A stretch of 64,000 bases of DNA, from the NCBI RefSeq assembly GCF_013114625.1, contig NZ_VTXD01000007.1, forward strand, positions 62,001-126,000. The letters run 5' to 3'. The notes under the pieces are model-generated. The model was not told the DNA's origin and did not search any database. It was given only the letters and a program-made list of their open reading frames with translations. The position numbers and the translations under genes were made by a program. Shown in pieces: positions 9,514 through 18,297 of the stretch (positions are counted from its first letter, which is position 1; every line of letters begins with the position of its first letter). This DNA is from Vibrio sp. 99-70-13A1. GTDB taxonomy: Bacteria > Pseudomonadota > Gammaproteobacteria > Enterobacterales > Vibrionaceae.

Positions 9514-11715
9514 ATGCGCCCAACTATCGCCCGTGTTGCACTGCCGGTCCCTTTAGATAAACAGTTTGACTACAAAATACCTAGTCACCTGTTCCCTATT
9601 ATTGGTGGTCGCGTATCTGTACCTTTTGGGCGTCAAACATTAACAGGCATAGTAACCGCGCTGGTCAATGAATCAGAATTTAGCTTAGACAAACTCAAGC
9701 CAATTAAAGCGCTGTTAGACAACCAACCCGTTTGGTCTGACTCTGTTTATTCTTTATTAGTTTGGTGCAGCCAGTTTTATCAGTACCCTCTTGGAGAAAC
9801 GTTCGCTAATGCTTTACCTACCGCTTTACGTAAAGGTAAAGATGCAGATTTTGCCACCTTGGTTGAATGGCAACTGACATCTCAAGGTAAAGACCAGTTA
9901 ATGCAAGGGTTTGGGCGCGCAGTCAAGCAAGCAAAAGTCATGAGAATGCTGGAAAACGGATCCGTGCCTCATCAAGAATTTATTGATGAGGAAGTAGGAA
10001 GCGCGGTTTTAAAAACACTACAAGAGAAAGGCTGGATTGAGTCTCTTGAAAAGAAACCTATGCGTATTGCTTGGTCTAATGAATTAGAAAACGACCACGA
10101 CAAGCCAAAGCTCAACGAAGAACAAGCTATTGCAATCGCGACCGTCAATAGCCAAACCGATTTTGGCTGTTTCCTTCTTGAAGGTGTTACAGGTTCAGGA
10201 AAAACTGAAGTTTACTTGAACATGATTAAACCTATTTTAGAGCAAGGTAAACAAGCTCTGGTTCTGGTTCCTGAAATAGGCTTAACGCCACAAACCATTA
10301 ATCGTTTCAAAAGACGTTTTAATGTGCCTGTTGAGGTAATCCACTCAGGACTCAATGATACTGAACGCCTTAATGCTTGGCTTTCCGCTAGAGATAAAAT
10401 AGCAGGAATTGTAATAGGCACTCGTTCAGCGCTGTTCACTCCTTTTGCTGATCTGGGTATCATCATTGTTGATGAAGAACATGACGCATCCTACAAGCAA
10501 CAAGACAGCCTTCGTTATCATGCTAGAGATGTAGCGATCATGCGCGCACACAAAGCACAGATTCCCGTTGTACTCGGCTCTGCCACACCAGCATTTGAAA
10601 CCCTTCACAACGCCCAAATTGGTAAATATCACTACTTAAGATTAACCAGCCGAGCGGGGGTTGCGTTACCTACGACCAATAAAGTTTTGGATGTGAAGGG
10701 GGAATATTTAGAAAGTGGATTATCAGCTTCATTGATTGCAGAAATGCAGCGACATTTGCAGTCTGGGAACCAAGTAATGCTCTTTTTAAACCGCCGCGGT
10801 TTTTCTCCTGCGTTAATGTGCCATGAATGCGGTTGGACGGCAGAGTGTAAACGTTGTGACGCTTATTACACCTATCATCAAAACAGTAATGAAATGCGCT
10901 GCCACCATTGTGGTTCGCAGCAGCATGTTGTGCACCATTGCCAAGGTTGCGGTTCAACCCAGTTAGTGACACATGGCGTGGGTACCGAACAGTTAGAAAC
11001 CCAGTTGGGGCACCTATTTCCTGACTATAAAACAATACGAATCGATAGAGACAGCACACGTCGTAAAGGCAGCTTAGAGGCGGCATTAGAATCCATACGT
11101 AAAGGTGAGTATCAAATACTTATCGGCACGCAAATGCTCGCTAAAGGGCATCACTTTCCGGATGTCACTTTAGTTGCCCTCCTCGATGTAGATGGCTCAC
11201 TTTACAGCAGTGATTTTCGAGCATCAGAGCGGCTTGCTCAATTATTTATTCAAGTCGCGGGGCGAGCGGGGCGAGCAAGTAAGCCAGGAGAGGTGATCTT
11301 ACAAACTCACCATCCTGAGCATGGCTTGCTGCAAGCTTTACTGCACAAAGACTATAACCACTTTGCACAAACGGCATTAGCCGAACGTAAACAGGCGATG
11401 TTGCCTCCGTATACATTCATGACGTTATTTAGAGCCGAAGCCAATGACCCATATTTGGTAGAAGATTTTTTACGCCAGGTTCGTCATACCCTCGAAGCAC
11501 ATCCACTTTATGATGGATTTTGTATGGTACTAGGGCCAACGCCAGCACCTTTGGCAAAGCGTGCGGGAAAATCACGCTGGCAATTAGTTTTACAAACTCA
11601 GACTCGTTCATTAATGCAAAAGTTATTAATAAGTGCAAAACCAGCTATCAATATGTTACCCACCGCTAAAAAAGTACGCTGGTCGATCGACATAGAGCCT
11701 CAAGATCTCAGTTAA
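9514..11715 (+). CDS. priA: Primosomal protein N' (replication restart helicase PriA)
   Basis: The 733-residue protein has the PriA N-terminal DNA-binding region (MRPTIARVALPVPLDKQFDY). A superfamily 2 helicase core follows, with Walker A GVTGSGKTEVYL near residue 230 and a DEEHD box near 320. Eight cysteines in paired CxxC-type motifs (about 437-483) form the zinc-binding insertion. PriA recognises stalled forks and D-loops and reloads the replicative helicase through PriB/DnaT. The start at ATG 9514 matches the family's amino terminus. No clear terminator separates it from cytR. Confidence 0.96.
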   Translation: MRPTIARVALPVPLDKQFDYKIPSHLFPIIGGRVSVPFGRQTLTGIVTALVNESEFSLDKLKPIKALLDNQPVWSDSVYSLLVWCSQFYQYPLGETFANALPTALRKGKDADFATLVEWQLTSQGKDQLMQGFGRAVKQAKVMRMLENGSVPHQEFIDEEVGSAVLKTLQEKGWIESLEKKPMRIAWSNELENDHDKPKLNEEQAIAIATVNSQTDFGCFLLEGVTGSGKTEVYLNMIKPILEQGKQALVLVPEIGLTPQTINRFKRRFNVPVEVIHSGLNDTERLNAWLSARDKIAGIVIGTRSALFTPFADLGIIIVDEEHDASYKQQDSLRYHARDVAIMRAHKAQIPVVLGSATPAFETLHNAQIGKYHYLRLTSRAGVALPTTNKVLDVKGEYLESGLSASLIAEMQRHLQSGNQVMLFLNRRGFSPALMCHECGWTAECKRCDAYYTYHQNSNEMRCHHCGSQQHVVHHCQGCGSTQLVTHGVGTEQLETQLGHLFPDYKTIRIDRDSTRRKGSLEAALESIRKGEYQILIGTQMLAKGHHFPDVTLVALLDVDGSLYSSDFRASERLAQLFIQVAGRAGRASKPGEVILQTHHPEHGLLQALLHKDYNHFAQTALAERKQAMLPPYTFMTLFRAEANDPYLVEDFLRQVRHTLEAHPLYDGFCMVLGPTPAPLAKRAGKSRWQLVLQTQTRSLMQKLLISAKPAINMLPTAKKVRWSIDIEPQDLS

Positions 11716-11932
11716 AAGTATGCGGTGCTTCAGAGATTTCAGTTTTCTCGTGAGCTACTTCACACGAGTCGTGTAATTTTTGTTAATCTACCCGTAACTT
11801 TATGTGCTCTAAATGAATAATATATTTCAAGCACATAAGTGTAAGCATTGCTTTCATGGAAGTTAATCAATTAGAAGAAGAATGATTGTCAATTTCAGTG
11901 GCATACAAAGGAATTTAAAGAGGGTTTAATTT

Positions 11933-12940
11933 ATGGCGACAATGAAGGATGTTGCCCAGCTTGCAGGGGTTTCTACAGCGACAGTATCAAGAGCGCTTAT
12001 GAACCCAGAAAAAGTATCATCTTCAACTCGTAAACGCGTTGAAAATGCTGTACTTGAAGCTGGATACTCACCTAACTCGTTAGCTAGAAACTTACGTCGC
12101 AACGAATCTAAAACCATAGTAACTATTGTCCCAGACATCTGTGACCCTTACTTTACGGAAATTATCCGTGGGATTGAAGATGCTGCGGTTGAACACGGAT
12201 ACCTTGTGTTACTTGGCGATAGTGGACAACAAAAGAAGCGTGAGACCTCTTTTGTAAATTTAGTGTTCACCAAACAAGCTGATGGCATGTTATTGCTAGG
12301 TACGGACCATCCATTTGATTTAAGTAAACCTGAGCAAAAGAATTTACCACCCATGGTAATGGCTTGTGAGTTCGCACCTGATCTTGAGCTTCCTACCGTT
12401 CATATTGATAACTTAACGTCTGCATTTGAAGCCGTTAATTACCTCACTCAACTTGGTCATAAACGCATTGGGCAAATTTCTGGTCCAACGTCCGCGACAC
12501 TCTGCCAATTTCGTCAACAAGGTTACCAGCAAGCACTACGCCGAGCAGGCATCACAATGAACTCTGCTCATAGCACCGTTGGCGACTTTACTTTTGAAGC
12601 CGGCGCGCAATCGATTCGCCAACTGCTCGCACTGCCAGAACCACCAACGGCGATCTTCTGTCACAACGATGCAATGGCTATCGGTGCGATTCAAGAAGCG
12701 AAAAAGTTAGGTCTACGAGTGCCACAAGATCTTTCAGTGGTGGGCTTCGATGACATTAAATTCGCACAATACTGCGATCCACCGCTCACCACCATCTCCC
12801 AGCCTCGCTACGAGATTGGCCGTCAAGCAATGCTTATGATGCTAGACGTATTGAAAGGTAATGACGTTCAAGCCGGCTCTCGTTTACTTGAAACTGAGCT
12901 GATTGTTCGCGGAAGTACTGCTCCACCACGCATTCAATAG
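11933..12940 (+). CDS. cytR: LacI-family transcriptional repressor CytR
   Basis: The 335-residue protein has an N-terminal LacI helix-turn-helix (MKDVAQLAGVSTATVSRAL) and a periplasmic-binding-protein-like sensor domain. It shares long identical stretches with E. coli CytR (TVHIDNLT, HKRIG, CDPPLTTI, QPRYEIGR). CytR represses nucleoside uptake and catabolism genes together with cAMP-CRP and is relieved by cytidine; in V. cholerae it also affects natural competence. It lies between priA and ftsN, the classic order. Confidence 0.93.
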   Translation: MATMKDVAQLAGVSTATVSRALMNPEKVSSSTRKRVENAVLEAGYSPNSLARNLRRNESKTIVTIVPDICDPYFTEIIRGIEDAAVEHGYLVLLGDSGQQKKRETSFVNLVFTKQADGMLLLGTDHPFDLSKPEQKNLPPMVMACEFAPDLELPTVHIDNLTSAFEAVNYLTQLGHKRIGQISGPTSATLCQFRQQGYQQALRRAGITMNSAHSTVGDFTFEAGAQSIRQLLALPEPPTAIFCHNDAMAIGAIQEAKKLGLRVPQDLSVVGFDDIKFAQYCDPPLTTISQPRYEIGRQAMLMMLDVLKGNDVQAGSRLLETELIVRGSTAPPRIQ

Positions 12941-12954
12941 AAAAGCGCTTCTTT

Positions 12955-12976
12955 GCGGCACATTTTGATGTGCCGC
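12955..12976 (+). terminator. Strong hairpin after cytR (possible terminator)
   Basis: A perfect 9-bp stem (GCGGCACAT / ATGTGCCGC) with a 4-base loop lies 15 bases after the cytR stop. The downstream CTTCCATTTC is only weakly T-rich, so termination may be partial. Confidence 0.5.
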
Positions 12977-13017
12977 TTCCATTTCTACACTGTTATCCAC
13001 TTGCGATCTGGATTACC

Positions 13018-13062
13018 ATGAAAGTTGAATCATCAACTGTTGAAATGCTCAGTGGCCAATAA
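13018..13062 (+). other. Possible short upstream ORF overlapping the ftsN start
   Basis: ATG at 13018 opens a 14-codon frame (MKVESSTVEMLSGQ) that ends at TAA 13060-13062, past the ftsN GTG at 13052. FtsN has a weak ribosome-binding site, so re-initiation or coupling from this frame is possible. No strong Shine-Dalgarno precedes this ATG either. The ORF may be chance. Confidence 0.25.
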
Positions 13063-13591
13063 AGATTATGCAAGACGCGGTCGTGGAACAAAAAAACCGA
13101 CCAAAAAGACAGCCCCTCGCCGCAAGCCTTGGCGTAGTGGTCTTTTAGCGATCCTACTCGCCAGTGGATTCGGCTATGGATTATATCTGCTTAGCACAGA
13201 CCCAGAGCCACCAGCTCCCACTGCAGTGGTAACAAAACCAAAGCCGCAACCTAAAGCCGCGAAACCTATTCCCCCTCCTCCAGAGGAAAAGTGGGATTAC
13301 GTTGAAACGCTGCCAAGCCGCCAAGTTGAAGTAAAAGCAAAAGAGCAGAAGAAATCTGACATTCCATACATAATGCAGTGTGGTGCGTACAAAACGTTGA
13401 AGCAAGCGGAAGCTCGTAAGTTAGATATCGCCTTTCAAGGCATCAACAGTAAAGTACGCAAAAAAGAAAACAGCAGTTGGTATCGAGTAGTGCTTGGACC
13501 TTACGATTTAAAACGCGATGCTGAACGCGACCGACATAAGCTACAACGAGCTAAAATTGAGCCATGTGCTATTTGGAAAGAAACCCAATAG
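13052..13591 (+). CDS. ftsN: Cell division protein FtsN (short form)
   Basis: With a GTG start at 13052 the protein has 179 residues and begins MANKDYARRGRG, the family's basic cytoplasmic tail. A transmembrane helix spans about 29-47, followed by a proline/lysine-rich linker (51-79). A C-terminal SPOR domain (about 103-175, ending in the SWYRVVLGPY-type motif) binds denuded septal peptidoglycan. FtsN triggers constriction by activating FtsWI through FtsA and FtsQLB. It is much shorter than E. coli FtsN (319 residues) because the linker is reduced. The frame extends upstream to TTG 13025, but homology favours the GTG. Confidence 0.9.
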   Translation: MANKDYARRGRGTKKPTKKTAPRRKPWRSGLLAILLASGFGYGLYLLSTDPEPPAPTAVVTKPKPQPKAAKPIPPPPEEKWDYVETLPSRQVEVKAKEQKKSDIPYIMQCGAYKTLKQAEARKLDIAFQGINSKVRKKENSSWYRVVLGPYDLKRDAERDRHKLQRAKIEPCAIWKETQ

Positions 13592-13678
13592 CTTGGAAAG
13601 AAACTAGTAGTGGTATTCCAATTGTCGGATTCCAGTAAAAGCGTTATGAATTCGCAACTTACTTAAGTATTCCTCCCT

Positions 13679-13706
13679 TAAAAGCCTTCTTTGTGAAGGC
13701 TTTTAT
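13679..13706 (+). terminator. Terminator after ftsN
   Basis: The stem AAAAGCCTTC / GAAGGCTTTT is followed by a short T-rich stretch, about 90 bases beyond the ftsN stop. Confidence 0.75.
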
Positions 13707-13710
13707 CTTC

Positions 13711-13734
13711 TAAGCACCTAAGCACCTAAGCACC
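13711..13734 (+). repeat. Short tandem repeat, 8 bp x 3
   Basis: Three exact copies of TAAGCACC lie in tandem just after the ftsN terminator, in non-coding sequence. No known function. Confidence 0.8.
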
Positions 13735-13844
13735 ATCAAGTATTATCCCCCAGCACTTTACTGATTATTTTATCTTAAAGATCTCTCCTAACTTTATTCT
13801 TACGTTCATTTACACATCTATTTGATTTCTGAGTTGTTCGATTC

Positions 13845-13873
13845 CTTGAATTATCGGCTCTTTATCCTCATAT
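13845..13873 (+). promoter_or_regulatory. Predicted heat-shock (sigma-32) promoter for hslVU
   Basis: CTTGAA (13845-13850), a 15-base spacer and CCTCATAT (13866-13873) closely match the sigma-32 consensus CTTGAA-N11-16-CCCCATNT. It lies 42 bases before the hslV GTG. hslVU is a known RpoH-dependent operon in E. coli, which supports the call. Confidence 0.7.
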
Positions 13874-13914
13874 AACCTGTATACCCAAAAGACAAAAAAC
13901 AAGAGGCCCTACTC

Positions 13915-14463
13915 GTGACTACCATTGTATCTGTACGTCGTAATAATAAAGTCGTCATCGCGGGTGATGGACAAGTATCTTTAGGCAATACAGTGATGAA
14001 GGGCAATGCCCGTAAAGTTCGCCGCCTATACAACAACCAAGTACTGGCAGGCTTCGCTGGCGGTACCGCTGATGCTTTCACGCTATTCGAAAAATTTGAA
14101 AGCAAACTGCAAATGCACCAAGGTCATTTAACAAAAGCTGCCGTTGAGCTTGCTAAAGACTGGCGCAGTGATCGCGCACTTCGCAAACTTGAAGCTTTAC
14201 TGGCTGTAGCGGACGAAACCGCTTCATTGATCATCACTGGTAATGGTGATGTTGTGCAGCCTGAAAATGACTTAATTGCCATTGGTTCTGGTGGTAACTT
14301 TGCACAAGCAGCAGCAACCGCTCTGCTTGAAAATACCGATTTAGACGCTCGTGAGATTGCAGAAAAGTCACTCTCCATTGCTGGTGACATCTGCGTATTT
14401 ACGAACCATCACCACACTATTGAAGAGCTTGAAAGCACTGTTGAACTGCCTAAGCCAGAGTAG
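13915..14463 (+). CDS. hslV: ATP-dependent protease subunit HslV (ClpQ)
   Basis: The 182-residue protein is the proteasome-beta-like peptidase of the HslUV complex. The amino terminus (M)TTIVSVRR exposes the catalytic threonine after removal of Met; AGDGQVSLG and [12 protein letters not shown] are family signatures. The start codon is GTG at 13915, placed so that Thr becomes residue 1 of the mature protein. It precedes hslU by 59 bases and sits behind a sigma-32-like promoter. Confidence 0.97.
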   Translation: MTTIVSVRRNNKVVIAGDGQVSLGNTVMKGNARKVRRLYNNQVLAGFAGGTADAFTLFEKFESKLQMHQGHLTKAAVELAKDWRSDRALRKLEALLAVADETASLIITGNGDVVQPENDLIAIGSGGNFAQAAATALLENTDLDAREIAEKSLSIAGDICVFTNHHHTIEELESTVELPKPE

Positions 14464-14522
14464 CGACCGCTTCCATCAATAACGTTGTATTCAACAGTGA
14501 TTAAAAGAATTAAGGAAACACC

Positions 14523-15860
14523 ATGTCTGAGATGACTCCTCGTGAAATCGTTCACGAACTTAACCGCCACATCATTGGTCAAGACAACGCAAAGCGTTCA
14601 GTTGCGATCGCACTACGCAACCGCTGGCGTCGTATGCAGCTTGAAGAAAGCTTGCGCGTTGAAGTTTCTCCAAAAAACATTTTAATGATTGGTCCAACAG
14701 GTGTTGGTAAAACTGAAATTGCGCGTCGCTTAGCAAAACTGGCGAACGCACCATTCATTAAAGTAGAAGCAACGAAATTCACTGAAGTTGGTTATGTTGG
14801 TAAAGAAGTTGAAACCATCATTCGTGACTTAACAGACGTTGCAATCAAAATGACTCACCAGCAAGCGATGGAAAAAGTACAATTCCGCGCTGAAGAGCAA
14901 GCTGAAGAACGTGTATTGGACGCCCTGCTACCACCAGCGCGTGACGCTTGGGGTCAGAATGAGCAATCAGAAGACACAAGCTCATCAAACACTCGTCAAA
15001 TCTTCCGCAAGAAATTACGTGAAGGTAAATTAGACGACAAAGAAATTGAAATTGATGTTGCCGCTCCGCAAATGGGCGTTGAAATCATGGCTCCTCCTGG
15101 TATGGAAGAAATGACAAACCAGCTACAAGGCATGTTCCAAAACCTTGCAGGCGACACCAAGAAAAAACGTAAGCTGAAAATCAAAGATGCTTTAAAAGCG
15201 TTGACCGAAGAAGAAGCTGCGAAATTAGTGAATCAAGAAGAGCTGAAAGAAAGCGCGATTTATAACGTTGAAAACAATGGCATTGTCTTCATTGATGAAA
15301 TCGACAAAATTTGTAAGCGTGGCGATAGCTCTGGCCCAGATGTTTCTCGTGAAGGTGTTCAACGTGATCTACTGCCATTAATTGAAGGCAGTACCGTTTC
15401 AACAAAACATGGCATGGTGAAAACAGACCATATCTTGTTTGTTACATCTGGTGCATTCCAAGTAGCGAAACCGTCTGACCTTATTCCTGAACTGCAAGGT
15501 CGTTTACCGATTCGTGTCGAACTAGAAGCACTTTCAAGTAACGACTTCAAACGCATTTTGACTGAGCCAAAAGCATCTCTGACTGAACAGTACATTGCTC
15601 TAATGAAAACAGAAGATGTTGATGTGGATTTCACAGAAGATGGCATCACACAAATTGCAGATGCGGCATGGCAAGTCAATGAGACAACAGAGAACATTGG
15701 TGCTCGTCGTCTTCATACCGTTATGGAGCGTCTAATGGATGAAATTTCATTCGAAGCAACAGACAAGCCAGGTACAAAACTGACTATCGATGCTGAATAC
15801 GTGAAAACGAAATTAGGTGGTTTTGTTGAAGATGAAGATTTAAGTCGCTTCATCCTGTAG
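14523..15860 (+). CDS. hslU: ATP-dependent protease ATPase subunit HslU (ClpY)
   Basis: This 445-residue AAA+ unfoldase has Walker A GPTGVGKT (about 57-64), Walker B FIDEID near 257, and the HslU-specific intermediate domain between them (about 110-245). The C-terminal DLSRFIL tail is the part that docks into HslV to open the peptidase. A good AAGGAA ribosome-binding site precedes ATG 14523. It is co-transcribed with hslV and a terminator follows. Confidence 0.97.
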   Translation: MSEMTPREIVHELNRHIIGQDNAKRSVAIALRNRWRRMQLEESLRVEVSPKNILMIGPTGVGKTEIARRLAKLANAPFIKVEATKFTEVGYVGKEVETIIRDLTDVAIKMTHQQAMEKVQFRAEEQAEERVLDALLPPARDAWGQNEQSEDTSSSNTRQIFRKKLREGKLDDKEIEIDVAAPQMGVEIMAPPGMEEMTNQLQGMFQNLAGDTKKKRKLKIKDALKALTEEEAAKLVNQEELKESAIYNVENNGIVFIDEIDKICKRGDSSGPDVSREGVQRDLLPLIEGSTVSTKHGMVKTDHILFVTSGAFQVAKPSDLIPELQGRLPIRVELEALSSNDFKRILTEPKASLTEQYIALMKTEDVDVDFTEDGITQIADAAWQVNETTENIGARRLHTVMERLMDEISFEATDKPGTKLTIDAEYVKTKLGGFVEDEDLSRFIL

Positions 15861-15918
15861 CACAAAAAAGTCGAACATTTGCGTTATCGCAAAGAAATGA
15901 CGGCTAATGACATGAATA

Positions 15919-15945
15919 AGAGCCCACTTCCGAGTGGGCTTTTTA
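15919..15945 (+). terminator. Terminator after hslU
   Basis: AGCCCACT / AGTGGGCT with a 4-base loop is followed by a T run (TTTTTAAT), about 60 bases past the hslU stop. Confidence 0.9.
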
Positions 15946-16049
15946 ATACCCAAAAAATGAGCGTATACTGAAATCACTGTATGACACCATATACTTACCA
16001 CTAAAGCTCGCCGCTAATGAAGGTGAACTGACAAAGAAATGTATCTACG

Positions 16050-16967
16050 ATGAAACAATCTCTACTGATTTGGCTTGATGCCGCACGACCAAAAACGCTG
16101 CCATTGGCACTTGTCTCTATTCTTACCGGGAGTAGCTTGGCATTTTCCTCGGATCAGTTCTCGCTTTCGATCGCTTTATTGGCTTTTCTTACCGCCACCC
16201 TTTTACAAATCTTATCCAACCTCGCCAATGACTATGGCGATGCAGTAAAAGGTACTGACAACGATAATCGCTTAGGTCCAGTAAGAGCCATGCAATCTGG
16301 CGCGGTCAACGCAAAAACTATGAAACAAGCCATCGTTTTGAACATCATTTTTACCATGGTGGCGGGATTGGCTTTAATTTTCCATGCGCTTAGCTCATTG
16401 GAAAGTATTTTATCGTTTATCGCATTAGGCGTTCTCGCCATTGTCGCGGCTATTGCTTACACAGTAGGAAACAAACCTTATGGCTACATTGGGTTAGGTG
16501 ACTTATCTGTCTTTATATTCTTTGGTTTACTTGGCGTATCTGGAACCTACTTCTTACACACTGGGAATGTTGAGCCGAGTTTATTTCTGCCTGCTTTAGG
16601 CTGCGGGCTAATGGCGGTGGCGGTGCTGAATATCAATAACATGCGTGATATTGAAAATGACAGCGAATGCGGAAAACGCACCATGGCGGTTCGTCTTGGT
16701 CAAACAAAGGCTAAACACTATCATTTCTTATTACTAGGCAGTGCCATTGTTGCCTTCTCTGCTTATTTAGTTATCCAAGAAAAGCCTCTTTGGATAAGCT
16801 TGCCATTTTTACTGAGCATTATTGCCGTCTATAAACACGGTAAAGCCGTTTGGAATACGCAAAAACCAGCCCAAATTGCACCTATGATGCCGGTCATTGT
16901 GAAGTGTTCATTAATCACCAACCTATTATTTGCAGGAGTTGTTGTAGCTCAAACTCTGCTCAGTTAA
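16050..16967 (+). CDS. menA: 1,4-dihydroxy-2-naphthoate octaprenyltransferase
   Basis: The 305-residue protein has about eight or nine membrane segments and both aspartate-rich UbiA-family motifs: NDYGDAVKGTDNDNRLGP (about 65-82) and NNMRDIENDSECGKRT (about 194-209). The N-terminal DAARPKTLPLA is the MenA signature. It prenylates DHNA to demethylmenaquinone in the inner membrane, serving anaerobic respiration. It lies in the conserved hslU-menA-rraA order and probably shares transcription with rraA (72-base gap, no terminator). Confidence 0.94.
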   Translation: MKQSLLIWLDAARPKTLPLALVSILTGSSLAFSSDQFSLSIALLAFLTATLLQILSNLANDYGDAVKGTDNDNRLGPVRAMQSGAVNAKTMKQAIVLNIIFTMVAGLALIFHALSSLESILSFIALGVLAIVAAIAYTVGNKPYGYIGLGDLSVFIFFGLLGVSGTYFLHTGNVEPSLFLPALGCGLMAVAVLNINNMRDIENDSECGKRTMAVRLGQTKAKHYHFLLLGSAIVAFSAYLVIQEKPLWISLPFLLSIIAVYKHGKAVWNTQKPAQIAPMMPVIVKCSLITNLLFAGVVVAQTLLS

Positions 16968-17039
16968 TTATGGGGAATGATTGCAAAGGGTTAATGCACC
17001 GATATACTCAAGATAAGCTCATTGTTCAAAAGGTAAACT

Positions 17040-17618
17040 ATGGAATACAACACTTCTGCGCTGTGTGATATTTATTTAGACCAAGTTGATGTACTCGAAC
17101 CTATGTTCAGCAACTTTGGAGGTCGTTCCTCGTTCTCCGGTAAAATCACCACGTTAAAATGTTTTGAAGATAATGCTTTAATTCGTTCCGTCCTAGAACA
17201 AGATGGTCTTGGTCGAGTGTTGTTAATTGATGGTGGAGGCTCTCTACGTAAAGCTTTAATTGATGCAGAGATTGCTCTACTAGCTGAAGAAAATGAGTGG
17301 GAAGGTCTTGTCGTATACGGCTGTGTACGTGAAGTCGATGAACTAGAAGATATGAATCTAGGCATCCAAGCCCTAGCCTCTATTCCGGTTGGTGCAACTC
17401 AACAGCACAATGGCGAGACAGACGTACCAGTTAATTTTGGTGGCGTGACTTTCCTTCCTGAAGATCACCTGTATGCCGACAACACTGGCGTTATATTGTC
17501 TCAAGAGCCGCTTGATGTCGATTTGGTTCTAGATGACGATGACATGGATGATGATCTTGAAGTCGATGAGCAAGATAACGACTCACCAGATAACGAAACA
17601 TACGATCCAGTTCGCTAG
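17040..17618 (+). CDS. rraA: RNase E activity regulator RraA with acidic C-terminal tail
   Basis: Residues 1-160 are a standard RraA (methyltransferase-like fold; [15 protein letters not shown] near 60-74; [14 protein letters not shown] near 90-103). RraA is not a methyltransferase; it binds the C-terminal half of RNase E and inhibits it. E. coli RraA has 161 residues. This protein has 192, and the extra part (about 160-192) is extremely acidic, with runs such as DDDDMDDD. The tail could mimic RNA or bind basic helicase or RNase E segments, but that is inference. Confidence 0.93.
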   Translation: MEYNTSALCDIYLDQVDVLEPMFSNFGGRSSFSGKITTLKCFEDNALIRSVLEQDGLGRVLLIDGGGSLRKALIDAEIALLAEENEWEGLVVYGCVREVDELEDMNLGIQALASIPVGATQQHNGETDVPVNFGGVTFLPEDHLYADNTGVILSQEPLDVDLVLDDDDMDDDLEVDEQDNDSPDNETYDPVR

Positions 17619-17683
17619 AGTTCGTATCCAGTAAGCTCAAAGCCAACGAGCTAAGGCTCTAGCAAATGAATCCAACACAAACA

Positions 17684-17715
17684 AAAACGCCCGCTATAAA
17701 AATAGCGGGCGTTTT
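17684..17715. terminator. Bidirectional terminator between rraA and zapB
   Basis: AAAACGCCCGCTAT / ATAGCGGGCGTTTT, a 14-bp perfect stem with a short A-rich loop, separates the converging genes. Confidence 0.93.
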
Positions 17716-17732
17716 CTAATTCAGAGAGTAAA

Positions 17733-17975
17733 TTACTCTACATCATCCATTTTACCTAAAAGGTTACGGATGCGGTCTTGCCAAGCTTCATGCTCTTTCT
17801 GCATTTCTTGAGATTTAAGCTCTAATGCTTCACGGCTTACTTTAAGCTCGTTAGCTTCAGATGTTAGCTGCTCTTTCTCTTCTTTAAGCTCTTCAACTTC
17901 CATTTGAAGAAGTGCGATTGTATCTACTGCAGTTTGAATTTTTGCTTCTAGTTTTTCTAATACATCAAAAGACAT
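17733..17975 (-). CDS. zapB: Cell division protein ZapB
   Basis: The 80-residue protein is an almost uninterrupted coiled coil ([20 protein letters not shown]... with heptad leucines), the expected size and pattern for ZapB. ZapB joins ZapA-FtsZ at the septum to MatP and organises the Z-ring. A ribosome-binding site (AAGGTAG) precedes the start on the minus strand. It is divergent from glpX. Confidence 0.93.
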   Translation of the reverse strand: MSFDVLEKLEAKIQTAVDTIALLQMEVEELKEEKEQLTSEANELKVSREALELKSQEMQKEHEAWQDRIRNLLGKMDDVE

Positions 17976-18297
17976 GTCGGCCTACCTTTAAATTATCTAT
18001 TCGAGTTGAAGGTTCACTCCACTTATCGCCCATTCTACTCAGCAGTGCCCCGATAAACACTCTCTATATTCGATATTTTGCACTATTCGGCTAAAAAACA
18101 ATCGTAATTCACCGAATATTGACGTGAGCAATAGCAAGCCACTGCGGTAACTCATCATTTTATTGAATATTTAAAATTTCGAGCCTCATATTGATCAAAG
18201 GCAAACCATCAAAAGTAAAAAAGCAAACGTTCTCTTTGAGGTATGATAAAATTCGCCGCAAATTTCTATTCCCCCCTTTGAAAGTTTTGGAGTCAGC
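17976..18297. other. zapB/glpX divergent intergenic region
   Basis: These 322 AT-rich bases contain no gene that I can support. A TATGATAAAAT stretch at 18242-18252 is a plausible -10 region for glpX, but the -35 is unclear. No terminator or large repeat was seen. Confidence 0.6.

Noticed and set aside
13025..13051. TTG at 13025 as the ftsN start
   Set aside because: It would add nine residues (MNHQLLKCS) not seen in FtsN proteins, which begin MANKDY or similar; GTG 13052 fits.
13711..13734. CRISPR-like repeat
   Set aside because: Three 8-bp units without spacers are a simple tandem repeat. No cas gene or direct repeat of CRISPR size occurs in the window.
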